Of a stretch of 64,000 bases of DNA, positions 1 through 10,510 are shown in pieces; position 1 is the first letter of the stretch, and the number at the start of each line of letters is the position of its first letter. The position numbers were made by a program, and so were the translations under genes. Below the pieces are notes generated by a model. The model was not told the origin of the DNA. It saw only the letters and a program-made list of their open reading frames with translations, and made no database searches. The DNA comes from Pectinophora gossypiella (Eukaryota > Arthropoda > Insecta > Lepidoptera > Gelechiidae), in assembly GCF_024362695.1 (NCBI RefSeq), contig NC_065424.1:5761786-5825785 (forward strand), given 5' to 3'.

Positions 1-469
1 CGCGGAAGTCCGAGTTTCTGCTCATAATATATGTTTTTCATTGTAAGCCGAAGGGGCGTTTGTAAAGGAACGCTATGTACTTAGTAAGCTTATGTTACGT
101 AGAAAACCCAAAACCCAATAATATCCAATCCTTTTTGTTGAACTATTGTACTTCAGAACCACGATACATCCGTCCTTTTCCTTTCCGATGGATAAGAATA
201 TGACAAGTATAACTAAAATAAAATCAGGGAGTTCTTCTTCTTATCGTGTCGATGGCAAACTAAATAGTATCGGCCCAAAACTTGGCAACAAGTATGGCGC
301 TATCTGCAACGCTTATCAGATCCACCTCCGTGCAGGTGTTGGGGCACGCAGCACGACGTAAGATGTTCCATCGTTTGGGGAACAGTGCCGCACTTGCACT
401 TTAAGTCCGAGCCATCCGAGAAACCCCACCTGAACAATTGTCCTTACTTCGGCCCACCTGAGTCCGAAG
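1..469. other. No recognised feature
   Basis: Two short ORFs are present but neither resembles a known protein. GC content is moderate and no repeat of this window maps here. Confidence 0.5.
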
Positions 470-660
470 TCTCAAGGGAGTTAAAAAGGCCACATCTAAA
501 AAAGCAATATTGCTATTTGACATTTAAGTACATTGCGCACTTACTTTTATATGCGCAAAAGTCAAATTGATAGATAGATAGATAGATAGAATCTTTGAAT
601 TGCAATATTGCTTTTTTGTATGAATTGCTTCAATGTGGCCTTTTTAACCCCTGGTGCCTG
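470..660. mobile_element. Palindromic MITE family G with GATA microsatellite
   Basis: GTTAAAAAGGCCACATC at the left and ATGTGGCCTTTTTAACCCC at the right flank a palindromic core (GCAATATTGC, ATTGCGCACTTACTTTTATA). A (GATA)n tract at about 569-589 has expanded in the centre. Confidence 0.8.
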
Positions 661-907
661 CTGGAATCAGGGCCATGATACTTATTGTAAATCCCAACTA
701 GCAGGTACAATTGGCAAGGTAAATAAGCTACAGTCAGCGATTCAGTAACAACGTTGATGGTATGCAAATATTGACAGAAGTACAGTCAGCGGCGGTTTAT
801 TTCTACAATGAATCGCTTCTGTTGCTTAATTATTATAACCTATTTCCGAATATCCGACAATTCCGGGAAAAGGGTATTGGAATTTTATTAATTATAATAT
901 TACAGTT

Positions 908-1020
908 GTCGGGTTAACAGGGGTACATCCATCGCAATACGAACAGAGTCACCTCACCGATCTTTCTGTTAGACCAACGTGATAGGTGGTGAATTACGTC
1001 ACCGCATGGTCGAGCCAACT
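908..1020 (+). repeat. Repeat R end
   Basis: ACATCCATCGCAATACGAAC and TTAGACCAACGTGATAGGTG. Further copies at 32020-32165, 62640-62785 and (minus) 35455-35560. Three of the four lie beside a SINE. Confidence 0.55.
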
Positions 1021-1028
1021 GTGTTAGT

Positions 1029-1341
1029 CTTCTTCTTCTTCTAATCGTGTGGGTTGTGAGGTGGAATACCAGCCTCATCAACCCTGGTGTCAGGGTTATG
1101 ATTGAGCCGCCAAAGGCCCCTGACATGGCTCATGTAACGATTACTCACATCAGTAAATAGTAACCGGGACCAACGGCTTAACGTGCCTTCAGAAGCACAG
1201 GACAATCAGGTGATCAGCTTGTAATGTCCTAACCAAACTAGGAATCACAAAGTGATTTTTGTGATATGTCCCCACTGGGATTTGAACCCGGGATCTCCGG
1301 AACGTGAGCCCAACGCTCGAACCACTGGACAACGGAGGCCG
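1029..1341 (-). mobile_element. tRNA-derived SINE type B, full length
   Basis: On the minus strand the head reads GGCCTCCGTTGTCCAGTGG with a B box close to GGGTTCAAATCCC. It is followed by the shared core and the ACACCAGGGTTGATGAGG tail ending in (GAA)n. It abuts another repeat end at 908-1020. Confidence 0.85.
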
Positions 1342-1387
1342 TTTGTGAAAACTTAGCCGTTTGAGAAGCAAGCCGATGTATAATCAG

Positions 1388-1575
1388 AGTGCAAAAGTGC
1401 AGTCACTGAGCCCAGCGAATTATTTGTAAACAGTGGTAAAATTATGAACCATTACTTGTCATAATTATAAAATTTATGTTTTTGTAGATGTTTTTGGTCT
1501 TCGACAGAAATGACATGTAACCAGGAGGTCTTAAGTGCAACCAGTTAATTTATTACTTTGCAAGAAACTGATTGG
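1388..1575 (+). repeat. Repeat S
   Basis: GCAGTCACTGAGCCCAGCGA, ATGACATGTAACCAGGAGGT and GCAAGAAACTGATTGGACTT. The complement lies at 25977-26370. Confidence 0.65.
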
Positions 1576-1630
1576 ACTTTTGCAGCTTATCGTACCCAGG
1601 ACCACATAAAATTGTCTTCTAAAGCTAGAA

Positions 1631-1745
1631 GTATCCACCAACCCGCAATGGAGCAGCGTGGTGGAGTATACTCCATACCCTTTACGATTGATTGAGGGGA
1701 GGCCTGTGCCCAGCAATGGGACGTATATAGGCTGTTTATGTTTAT
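1631..1745 (+). mobile_element. Type C SINE 3' tail
   Basis: Only the GAGCAGCGTGGTGGAGTATA to GACGTATATAGGCTG tail is present, attached to a different repeat on the left. Confidence 0.72.
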
Positions 1746-1848
1746 TTACTTACTTAGGTACATATACAGCAATACCGTTATGAAACTTTTACAGACAGCA
1801 TTATAAATAGAATGACTTTATATATATATGCTTGCCAATTACAAGCGT

Positions 1849-1993
1849 ATGGTCATGAGGAATATCATGTACCCACTTTAGAACCCTGTCGCACTATCAT
1901 ATTTGACATTGAATGAGACTTACGGTTTAATTTGTCAAAAAAGTTAATGTGACATGGTTTCAAAGTGTATACATATTAGTACTCGTGACCGTA
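1849..1993. mobile_element. TIR family F (short MITE)
   Basis: Ends GGTCATGAGGAATATCATGT and ATATTAGTACTCGTGACCGT are imperfect inverted repeats around a CATATTTGACATTGAATGAG centre. Confidence 0.75.
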
Positions 1994-2359
1994 CACAGCA
2001 TTCACCGTAAATGAAAACAAACAAACTATATTAATACTAAACTATATAAATTATAAACTATAAATATATATAGTAACACATTTTTTATGAACAATTTTAA
2101 CAAAATATAAAGTAAGTACTGTTTAACGCTTATAACGATTATGTTTATGTAAAGCTAGAATTATCAACCGAGGAGAACTTGTCATACAAATCAAATATGT
2201 TGGGCATACATATCAGTTCGTAAGTAAGTCAGTAAAACAAACTAACTCGAAGTGAGCCGAATGAAATTAATAACACTTTAGTAGTGAGACGAGGCGCATA
2301 GTTCGTAACTTTGGTGTAGTTTATGACAATTTTAAAGTATAATTGAGTGCAGAGTCATC
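1994..2359. other. AT-rich, unassigned
   Basis: TATA-rich stretches around 2030-2075; nothing else recognised. Confidence 0.45.
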
Positions 2360-2403
2360 AATTTAAGAGCCACGGTCTTGTCGGTGTAGCATTCTCCGTT
2401 CCA

Positions 2404-2625
2404 GTCTATCAAAGGCCAATTCCTTGACTTCCCTATAAGACACGATGTTAACCTTTTCTTTAATCTGTTCCATGTAAGCTCTTCTTGGTCTTCCCCTTCC
2501 TCTCTTTCCTTCTATGATGTTTTTAATAAATTCGTCGTGTCTTATTAGGTGTCCAATCCTCTTGCCTCTTCTGTCCTCAATAATTCTCAGTATTTGTCTC
2601 TTTTCGTTTTTTGTGCAGAATGTGG
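2404..2625 (-). pseudogene. Non-LTR retrotransposon reverse transcriptase C-terminal fragment
   Basis: The minus strand is open without a start codon for about 70 residues. It contains a GHLIRHDEFIKNIIEG stretch followed by KRGRGRPRRAYMEQI. This arrangement (R..GH..R then RGRPR) is typical of the C-terminal end of endonuclease-reverse transcriptase proteins of non-LTR elements. No upstream polymerase domain is present. A repeat I end (about 2360-2400) lies directly beside it. Confidence 0.75.
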
Positions 2626-3870
2626 AGACAAAATGGCATAATTATTTTGTGAAATCAGAATCATTTATTCAACGTTATTATCATGGATAAACTTGTTGAA
2701 GGTCAATTTAACATTTTTGAATATACGTCATTTCGCAAGGTGTTATGGCTGAGGAGAAGAAATGACAAGAAACTGCAACAGCAATACATCATTTAAAAAA
2801 CAATGAGGGTATACATTACAAGTTATTTAATAATTATTAAAATATTTATCGACTAGATATCAACTCAGAAACATAGTTTGAATGACCCCTCATCACCACT
2901 ACACATAATTATAGTAATGAATTAATATGCTTTCTTTATTTACTCTAGGCTTATTCTAGATCGATTAACCAACAAAACATCCAAAAAAAATTAATCTTAT
3001 TTTACCCAAGCAGCTCAATTTCATAATATTGTAAGCAATCAACTTCCGCCTCGTATGCGTGTGTACTTAAATAAATAAATTTGGCGCACAGGTGTTTGAA
3101 ATTCGCCTCTGGTGAAGTCAAAAGCAGGTGTAGAGAAATATGAGTGATATACGACGACGGAGCTAAGACGCGACGTTCAGGCCAGGAGACGATAAAGAAA
3201 AAACTTGACGACTGTACGGTCACGAGCATTAATAGGTTCTCTATTTTTACGCATAATTTTTTATGTATTAATTTACCATGGCATAATGTTACTTGTCCTA
3301 TTATTAGTTACGCATAGTATTAATTTGTCATAACTTTTTAAGCATAATTTTGAAACTCATAACTACCATAAGCATAATAATAATTGACAATAATGACATA
3401 TAAGCATAAGTATTATAAGCATAAAAACTATACTCCGAATAAGAAAAGTTTTGGCACAACTTTGAACATTTCCGAAACTTACTTTTTCCTTGGCTGCATT
3501 TGGTTCATGATTGTCACATTTTATATTTTTTGACTCTATTTCATGCTGTTGGTGATCATTCAGTATACTTTTCGTGTGTAAGATAAACATGCTGGCGGCG
3601 TAGGGGTGGCCCAACTCTAACCTACTGTTATGCCTTGTAAAAATTATGACAAACCACTATTATTCTAAAAAAGAAACATGGATACCTATTTATATGCGAA
3701 TCAAATTTATACCAACAAATATTAGTCCAAAAATAAGTTATACCCAACAAACCAGTATTCTTAGATGTTATTATGGGAAAGTACTATTAGGCTTAAAAAC
3801 TTTATGCGAAAAGGATTACGATAATTAAAATTATGACAAAACGCATTAATATGTATGTATATGTCGTGGC
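2626..3870. other. Unassigned stretch with GCATAA-rich sequence
   Basis: From 3250 to 3440 the motif (A)GCATAA or its near variants recurs at irregular spacing (GCATAATTTT, GCATAATGTT, GCATAATAATA, GCATAAGTAT). No coding similarity. Confidence 0.45.
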
Positions 3871-4161
3871 CGGAGCTCGGTGGCGCAGCGGCTAACGCGC
3901 TCGGTCTGCGATTGTTGAAGTAAAGCAACTTTCGCAAAGGCCGGTCATTGGATGGGTGACCACAAAAAAAAAGTTTTCATCTCGACCTCCTCCGTGCTTC
4001 GGAAGGCACGTTAAGCCGTTGGTTCCGGCTGCATTAGCAATCGTTAATAACCATCAATCCACACTGGGCCCGCGTGATGGTTTATGGCCCGATCTCCCTA
4101 CCCATCCATAGGGAAAGCCCGTGCCCCAGCAGTGGGGACGTTAATGGGCTGACGATGATGA
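3871..4161 (+). mobile_element. 5S-rRNA-derived SINE
   Basis: Head GGAGCTCGGTGGCGCAGCGG, a 5S-like AAGTAAAGCAAC and GGATGGGTGACC, shared core and (GAT)n end are all present, so this is a near full-length copy. Confidence 0.88.
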
Positions 4162-4184
4162 TCTTGAACCTCATAATTCTAATA

Positions 4185-4345
4185 ATTCACTTTGTAATGC
4201 CTAGTTTAGTTAGGACATTTAAGGCATACGATTGTCCGAAAGTAAGATAATCCGTGCTTCGTCAAGTACGTTAATCTATTATTGGCTCAGATTACTACGT
4301 AGTGATGTATGTATGTAGTCACATGAACCATGACTCAGACCCAGA
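4185..4345 (+). mobile_element. Degenerate type B SINE fragment
   Basis: Diverged body and core (ATTGTCCGAAAGTAAGATAA, CCGTGCTTCGTCAAGTACG) with no head, directly following a 5S SINE. Confidence 0.6.
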
Positions 4346-4655
4346 GTAAACCTGAAGAAAATAGGAAGGATTTATAACATTTTTTATTGTTTTTATTTTT
4401 ATTGTTTATTTTGTTTTTATTATATAATTTTTTATTGTTTTTATTTTTATTGTTTATTTTGTTTTTATTAATATTATGTGTATATTATTATATAATCTTT
4501 TATTGTTTTTATTGTTTGTAGGTTCTCGAGACTTTCAAGTAGCAAAAAGGTGTAGAGCTCATTTTGTTTAGTTTATCTATGACAAAAATAATAATTTCGA
4601 TCACCGCTACACTTACGCCATCTATTGCTGCTGAGCGAGGGTCCCAACACCCTTA
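4333..4655 (+). repeat. Repeat U with AT-rich duplication
   Basis: AGACCCAGAGTAAACCTGAA and AAAGGTGTAGAGCTCATTT blocks match 38606-38826. Between them a unit of about 56 bp (TTTATTGTTTTTATTTTTAT) is tandemly duplicated. Confidence 0.6.
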
Positions 4656-4795
4656 ATATCAAGTGGAATTTTCCGTCGCAAAATTAATGAAAATTTTAGT
4701 GTTTTCTTTATTTATCTTCAGTTCCATACTTTTGCGCCGGAAAATTCCACTTGATATCAACTCAGATCATGTTCTGAACCGCTCAAGAATATCTA
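4655..4795. mobile_element. TIR family E, core palindrome
   Basis: Facing arms TATCAAGTGGAATTTTCCGT and its complement near AAATTCCACTTGATATCAAC, about 70 bp apart. Confidence 0.75.
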
Positions 4796-5554
4796 ATACT
4801 GTACAAATGGAAGATTGCTTATAGCACATGTAGTACCTATTGTAAGTGCCAGCAGTGCTTTAAAATTGTTAATCTCCTAACATTATCATATAATTGTACC
4901 TATTAGTTTTTAAGTTGTTTGGAACAATAAATACATTTTATTATTATTTTTAAACTATAGTTTATCTCCTCTTTCGGAGGGTATTATTATTATTGTATGT
5001 CTTTTTCATATCTCGGGCCTATGGAGGCCCGGACTTTTGGAAGGCGTGCGTGGGGCCGAAGCCAACACGTAGAGGCCCCTTAAGACAGTTTAATCTAAAT
5101 GTGGTGTGACACCAACCGGCGATTATCCCTGTATGCACTATAGGAGTGCACCCAAGGACAATCCCCGGTTCGTGTAGGACTATTATTATTATTATTATTA
5201 TTCCTCAACATTTTCGTTACGGTGTCACTAGCACCCTGTATATGCCTACAAGCTCCCGGCCTACGCGGAACTTGAAGTGACTTAATATAGTATGATTTAT
5301 GTCATACACTCGCGGCAGACGCTACATCTCCGCTACTTTGCTTACATACGACATTATCATAATATGCCAAGTAAAAACATTTAGTTTTATCAGATGAGTC
5401 GACTCAGTTTCGCCTGAGTAATGCTCCGTATGGAACGGTAACCTCCCCGCACCAAATTGTTTAGCGTGCCGACCTCACCCCCTCTGGGTCTTAGTTTAGT
5501 CTAAGTGGCCGCTAAGGAGTAAGGTGAGCGCGAACTAAAAATATTTTATGTTTT
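4796..5554. other. LINE-like 3' ends and a repeat N part
   Basis: GGAACAATAAATACATTTTA at 4920 resembles a LINE end. 5010-5180 has a CCCGGACTTTTGGAAGGCG block and an (ATT)n run at 5179-5202. A family E terminus lies at 5208-5240. Repeat N occupies 5430-5545. Confidence 0.45.
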
Positions 5555-5747
5555 TTTTTAAAGAACGTCTAGGGCCCTGTGCCGAGGTTTTTCTTGCAGC
5601 TTCTTTTTCCCGGCTATACAGGTTGTGAGAAGCTGCAGTAGTTTTAGGCGGATGAGACGTTCGTTATGTAAAAATTGACGATTCAAAGTGTAACTACGTA
5701 TGTTACCTACTGAATAAAGATATTTTTGAATTTGAATTGAACTATCT
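5555..5747 (+). mobile_element. LINE family L 3' end
   Basis: GGCGGATGAGACGTTCGTTA, then GAATAAAGATATTTTTGAAT and a TTGAA-rich tail. The same end recurs truncated at 24340 and on the minus strand at 63592. Confidence 0.7.
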
Positions 5748-6664
5748 ATCTCACTCGCACTTACATGTTAGGCGACGAGATTTTGGTATGCAATGTGCCC
5801 AACAGGGTCACCCAACAGGGTCCACATAACATCAGCGTCGTGGTTCACGCCGCGACTTGTGCTGAGTGAGGCCCTTTTATCTCAGGACGTCTACCACCAA
5901 CCTTATGGTCACTTCGACAAACATCCGTCTTGCTTTTTTGTAATTGTTTTAGTGGAAATTTGATATTATGATGTTGTTGACCAAAACAACCAACCAAAAC
6001 CAAATGAATGAAAAAATTGAATGGAATGGAATGTAGACCAAATTTTAAATGCTGACCATCTGCAAACTGTAATACTTACCATTTTTATTGCGAATTAATG
6101 ATTATGAATTTCGTCTTTTTTGTGTGTGTGGCGCCCTATTATAACAAACTATTTCTATTCTATTCCATTCTTGAATGTTTGGGGTGTTTTTATAGCATAG
6201 AACAAAGAATCTCCGCCCCGCACCAACCGTACCGGGCGCAGACTTCACCCCCTCTGGACCTTACTTTAGTCTAAATGGCCGCTAAGGAGTAAGGGAGAGA
6301 ACGCGAGGACTGTGTCTCCCTCGCACTTACGCGACTCAACAAAACTAAATGCAAAAAACAGTTGAGTTAATATAATAAATTAAGTTCTAAAACCTAATTT
6401 CACGTTTATTCACCATGAATACACTTTGCTGTTTTCAATGGAAAGTTAAACATCTGCCGTCAACCAACAACTGGAGTTTCCATACAAAATTTTACAGCTA
6501 AAATTGGCTATCCATATTTATATAAAGTACCTTTGCATGTTTGTCTGTCTGATTTGTAGTTACACTTGAACCGCTGAACTGAGTTAGATAAGATTCTGGA
6601 GATACTTTAGGAGAACATAAGACAGTTTTAATTTCTAGTTTTCGAAATATTAAAGATAATAATA
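5748..6664. other. Unassigned, with a partial repeat N
   Basis: Repeat N at 6212-6310 (CACCCCCTCTGGACCTTACT); otherwise no features. Confidence 0.45.
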
Positions 6665-6945
6665 TTTATTTTTTGGCGGCGAGCATGTGCTGCCGCCAAA
6701 GGATGTTTTTCGGGGTACCGAACCGAGCATAGTATCCCGCTAGCCACAAGTTGGTAGTGTGACTAGGGATCGACGATCCCACGGTGTTATGTTGGAAGTT
6801 GTATATATGCTTATGCGTGTTGCTGTGTAAACTTGGATACCGCGTTTCACGACTGCTTCAAGACTGCATTATTGAATGTGGCGCCATCTGTTGCATGTGG
6901 GCGGAACTAGCTGGCCAACTAGTTGGGTACGCTACAATTTAATCC
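6665..6945 (+). repeat. Repeat V
   Basis: GTAGTGTGACTAGGGATCGA, ATGTTGGAAGTTGTATATAT and GGGCGGAACTAGCTGGCCAA blocks. The same family lies at 22520-22770 (minus) and 30465-30625 (plus). The class is not determined. Confidence 0.65.
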
Positions 6946-7040
6946 ACCCAAAAAAAAAACAAAAGAATAGGAAAAATGTGTAGCGCGCGATAACCATAAT
7001 CCCCGCGGACAAAGTCACGGCCGGGAAGCTGGTAAATAAA

Positions 7041-7186
7041 CAGTCATGAGCAATATAATATACCCACTTTAGGACTCTGTCGTACTAACATATTTGACAT
7101 TTAGTGAGACTTACAGTTCAATTTGTCAAATAAGTTAATGTGACATGATACCAAAGTGTATATATATTAATGCTCGTGACCGAACA
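7041..7186. mobile_element. TIR family F
   Basis: CAGTCATGAGCAATATAATA at the left, TATATTAATGCTCGTGACCG at the right, about 145 bp. Confidence 0.78.
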
Positions 7187-7517
7187 CAAAAATCCTTCAA
7201 AGTTAGTTGACACCAATGCTAAGAACTGCGCATAATCCGTCATATAGGTACTTAACACATTTTGTAGAGTAAAATATGAGCTTTAAAGCTGGAACTTTAT
7301 TTAATCATCCCTTATTTTTCATAACTTATACAAAACTACCTCCATCGTTTATTGGTAAGCGAGTTCAACTCACGATCCAGGTTCTATTCAGTTCAGGAAA
7401 TTGTCGAAATCATTTCGTGAGACTTTTCTTTGTTTTGGATATTCATTCATGAGTTAAGCACCTTAAACCGTGGGTCCCGGTTACTACTTACTGATATAAG
7501 AAAGTACGAGTAGGGTC

Positions 7518-7579
7518 AATATTAACCCCGACACCAGGATTGATGTACCCACATCAATCCTGGTGTCGGGGTTAATATT
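7518..7579. repeat. Perfect 29-bp inverted repeat (hairpin)
   Basis: Arms 7518-7546 and 7551-7579 are exact reverse complements with a 4-base loop ACCC. The arms contain GACACCAGGATTGATG, which is the 3'-tail block of type B SINEs, so this may be a tail-to-tail junction. Confidence 0.92.
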
Positions 7580-7805
7580 ACGCACGACCCAATTACTACC
7601 CAGTAACGTGGAACTGTACGAAAACAAGCGTTTAGAAGATCTTGACGTAAAACGTCAAATACGGAAGACTCGACACAAGCCCTCCTACAACTATACATTT
7701 AATTCTGCTGGCCAGTTATTCTGTGCGCCATGTGGCCGAATCTTCAAATCGAAGTTCGGTTTTGCTAGTCATATTAGAGCCTATCATAACATCGACCTGG
7801 GATAG
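7563..7805 (+). pseudogene. C2H2 zinc-finger ORF remnant, probably a retroelement C-terminus
   Basis: The 80-residue frame ends with a C-x2-C-x12-H-x4-H finger (CAPCGR...HIRAYH). Basic residues precede it. Such single fingers close the reverse transcriptase protein of several non-LTR families, which is the likeliest origin. The apparent start codon lies inside a perfect hairpin and is not credible. Inverted repeats CACGACCCAATTAC (about 7583-7597) and its complement (about 7855-7869) bracket the ORF. A host zinc-finger gene cannot be excluded, but no exon context is visible. Confidence 0.5.
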
Positions 7806-7871
7806 ACATTTAGGAGTCGCCGTCGCCGGACACGGCTTGGATGAGGATGACCCAGTAATTGGGTCGTGTAC

Positions 7872-8344
7872 CAGCTGGTTCAAGATAAATTAAAATTATG
7901 AAATATTAAATAAAGACACATCTAAAACTAACCACATTGCTATTTGAATTATTTTACCACCTTTTTGTATTTATGTGTTCTCGCAAATAAATTGATTTGA
8001 TTTTTTTTTTCTACATACATAAACTCACGCCTATTTCCCACCGGGGTAAGCAGAAACTATAGAATTCCATTTGCTTCGATCCTGACATACTTCTCTTGCT
8101 TCCTCCACATTTATCAATCGCTTCATACACGCACGCCTGTTCAGAGTAGATCGTAAACCTTTTTTAAGGACATCTCCAATTTGGTCATCGTAAGTCCTTC
8201 TCGGTCTTCCTCTGCCAGCCCTACCATCAACTTTCGCTTTATATACCGCTTTATATTTTATGTTCGCGCAAATAAATTGATTTGATTTAAACTTTTTTTT
8301 TCTATTTAAGTTATTTAAAAATTTTAATCAAGAAAAACGTAATA
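7872..8344. mobile_element. Family H fragment split by LINE D
   Basis: TTCAAGATAAATTAAAATTA (7872) and TTTTAATCAAGAAAAACGTA (8320) are internal H sequences. A LINE D fragment and its bracketing repeats lie between them. Confidence 0.58.
8012..8257 (-). pseudogene. LINE family D reverse transcriptase C-terminal fragment
   Basis: On the minus strand a stretch reads GRAGRGRPRRTYDDQIGDVL, then a conserved MKRL..VEEAREVCQDRSKW block and a stop just after SAYPGGK. The 3' untranslated end is GGCGTGAGTTTATGTATGTA. Direct repeats of about 30 bp (7971-8003 and 8258-8288, containing AAATAAATTGATTTGATT) bracket the fragment. The same coding tail recurs at 26362, 31645, 41650 and elsewhere. Confidence 0.78.
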
Positions 8345-8345
8345 A

Positions 8346-8391
8346 GGTAAGCGGACCCTGTGAAAACGGGATAATGCTATGGAGATGATGA
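8346..8391 (+). mobile_element. Type Q SINE 3' end
   Basis: Only GGTAAGCGGACCCTGTGAAA and the following ACGGGATAATGCTATGG are present, joined to a fragment of TIR family H. Confidence 0.6.
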
Positions 8392-8399
8392 CATTCTGT

Positions 8400-9024
8400 T
8401 GAGATTGTTTTTCTATCAAAGAAAACAGACAGTACAGGTAAGCTTATCTCTAACAATTTTCATTCGCTTCTCGCATAAGCCTTATTCAGGCCTTTAGATA
8501 AGCGTCTTATACTGTATAAATAAATAATTTGTAAAAGTGTTTTGAAAAAAAAAACAAAGAGGTTTCTTCCAGCTAACCTACGTGACGAGAGGGATGCAAC
8601 GTATAACATTGTATACTGAGATAGAAATAAAATACACGCGTACAAATTATTTAGAAATTACTTTTCAAAAAATTCCTCGAAACAAGCTACTTTCATCCAA
8701 GCTAAGTTGGTCATCGACATCACAACGATAAAGGAGACACGCATCTTACTTAGCTCAACGCTTTAGTGAAATCTTAGCATATTTTTCCCCAAATACATTT
8801 ACACGGAACTCGATATCTTTTGATCTCTAGCCACGGAACCCCAATACATCTAATCCGGCGGCTATCCGGGGAGTAATAACATTAAATTCTTGCACGCTGT
8901 CAGTCAAATGTCCGGGAATGATCATATTTTACCGAAATCCGGGGCAACTAGTCGTTAGCATGGTCGCGGCCCATTTATAATGCATACCTGAGTGTGGTGT
9001 AGGGTATAAGAGACCCGGATAAAT
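8400..9024. other. Unassigned
   Basis: AT-rich, no recognised coding or repeat signal. Confidence 0.45.
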
Positions 9025-9460
9025 TGTGGGAATGGGCATCATCTCCCTAGTGCCTAACGTGGGAATGGTCATCATCTCCCAAGTGTGGGAATGGTCTTCA
9101 TCTCCCTAGCGTTTGAATGGTCAAGTGTGGGAATGGTCATCATCTCCCAAGTGTGGGAATGGTCATCATCTCTCAAGTGTGGTAATGGTCATCATTTTCC
9201 AAGTGTGGGAATGGTCATCATCTCTCAAGTGTGGTAATGGTCATCATTTTCCAAGTGTGGGAATGGTCATCATCTCTCAAGTGTGGTAATGGTCATCATT
9301 TTCCAAGTGTGGGAATGGTCATCATCTCTCAAGTGTGGTAATGGTCATCATTTTCCAAGTGTGGGAATGGTCATCATCTCTCAAGTGTGGGAATGGTCAT
9401 CATCTCCTAAGCGTGGGAATGGTTATCATATCCCAAGTGAGGGAATGGTCATCATCTCCG
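9025..9460. repeat. 26-bp minisatellite with 52-bp higher-order period
   Basis: About 16 units of the type GTGGGAATGGTCATCATCTC followed by a variable CAA/CTAAG. From about 9170 to 9370 two unit types alternate, ending CTCTCAAGTG and TTTCCAAGTG, giving a 52-bp repeat. Units at the edges are more diverged, as expected from unequal exchange in the middle. Confidence 0.92.
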
Positions 9461-9473
9461 CATTTATAACGGG

Positions 9474-9886
9474 GATAAAAACTAGAAGCCCAAATGTAGG
9501 CGGCAGCACTGTTGAGTGTTCCTAAATTTTGACAGTTCTCCATAATATCCAGCTAAAATTCGTGATAATTGCTTTAAAATGTGGAGCAACGTGGAGTGTA
9601 TCCCGTCTGAAGGATGAGTTACGAAAAAAAAAGCAGTCAGTTGGAAAAAAGGCAGTTTTGATTGAAAATAAGATATTCTAAGTTTTCTTTCTTCTTTCCG
9701 ATCATTAGGGAATAAATATAACACTATGATTTTGCAGTTAAACGCTGCTCAAATAATTTTAGTGTAAACATATAACGAAAACAATATGTTTGTTCATTCA
9801 AAGAGTATGGGGGACTGTCAAATTTTAAGAACACTCAACAGTAGCGACACCTGATGGGAGAAATAGGCAGTTTTTACCCTCATACC
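9474..9886. mobile_element. Terminal-inverted-repeat element
   Basis: ACTGTTGAGTGTTC at 9508 is matched by its complement ending at 9842, and the similarity continues inward to GACAGT. Outside it, GGATAAAAACTAG on the left and CAGTTTTTACCC on the right extend the pairing. The interior has no coding sequence, so this is a non-autonomous DNA element. Confidence 0.72.
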
Positions 9887-10421
9887 TTTTTAAACTAGTT
9901 GAACTCTAAGTCAACCATTAGCAAGACCAAAGGGAAGTTGCGCGCCATTCCCAAGTATCTTAATTACTTACTGGGAAGTCCTATCCACTATATTTACAAC
10001 TATGGATGTAAAAAATTTTGAATTTGAATTTACAGAATTAAATGAATTTTATTTTATTTATTTATTATTTATTTATTTATACCCCTAAACCAGAGGCGCT
10101 GTGACTATGACCTTGAAACCCCGCAACCTCCTTTAGCTTGACCCCTCACCGACTCCATACAACTGACCCACGGGACGCTGCCTCCAAGTTAGAGTGGACG
10201 AATTAATAATACATAAATTAATTTAACTTGCTTCCGTCACGGACCATGCAGATTTACCGTATGAACGTGCTTTGTACAGAGTTTAAAGTATCACTTCGTA
10301 ATTAGTTTGTTAAAAGTATAATTATGGATAGGACAAGCAACCGCGAAGCATAGAATACAGAATAATAGGTGCTTCGTATAGAATGGTAATTCTCCTACTG
10401 CTACTACACGAACTACTACTT
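9887..10421. other. Unassigned
   Basis: A (TTTA)n stretch at 10045-10080 is the only notable feature. Confidence 0.45.
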
Positions 10422-10507
10422 GTACTTAGTTAAGAGTTCTTTTGTAATTATTTATTTTCATTTTGGTGCAATAAAGTGTATTTGTATTGTATTGTATTGT
10501 ATTGTCT
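10422..10507 (+). mobile_element. LINE family K 3' end with (ATTGT)n tail
   Basis: TTTTGGTGCAATAAAGTGTA followed by repeated TTGTA units. A 5S SINE later inserted into this tail. Confidence 0.75.
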
Positions 10508-10510
10508 CTG

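Noticed and set aside
3871..4161. Genuine 5S rRNA gene
   Set aside because: Only parts of the internal control region are kept, and they are fused to a SINE body with (GAT)n tail.
7563..7805. Host zinc-finger transcription factor
   Set aside because: A single C-terminal finger, no neighbouring exons and repeat-derived flanks favour a retroelement remnant.
9025..9460. Possible CRISPR array
   Set aside because: The units are contiguous 26-bp repeats without variable spacers, in a moth genome.
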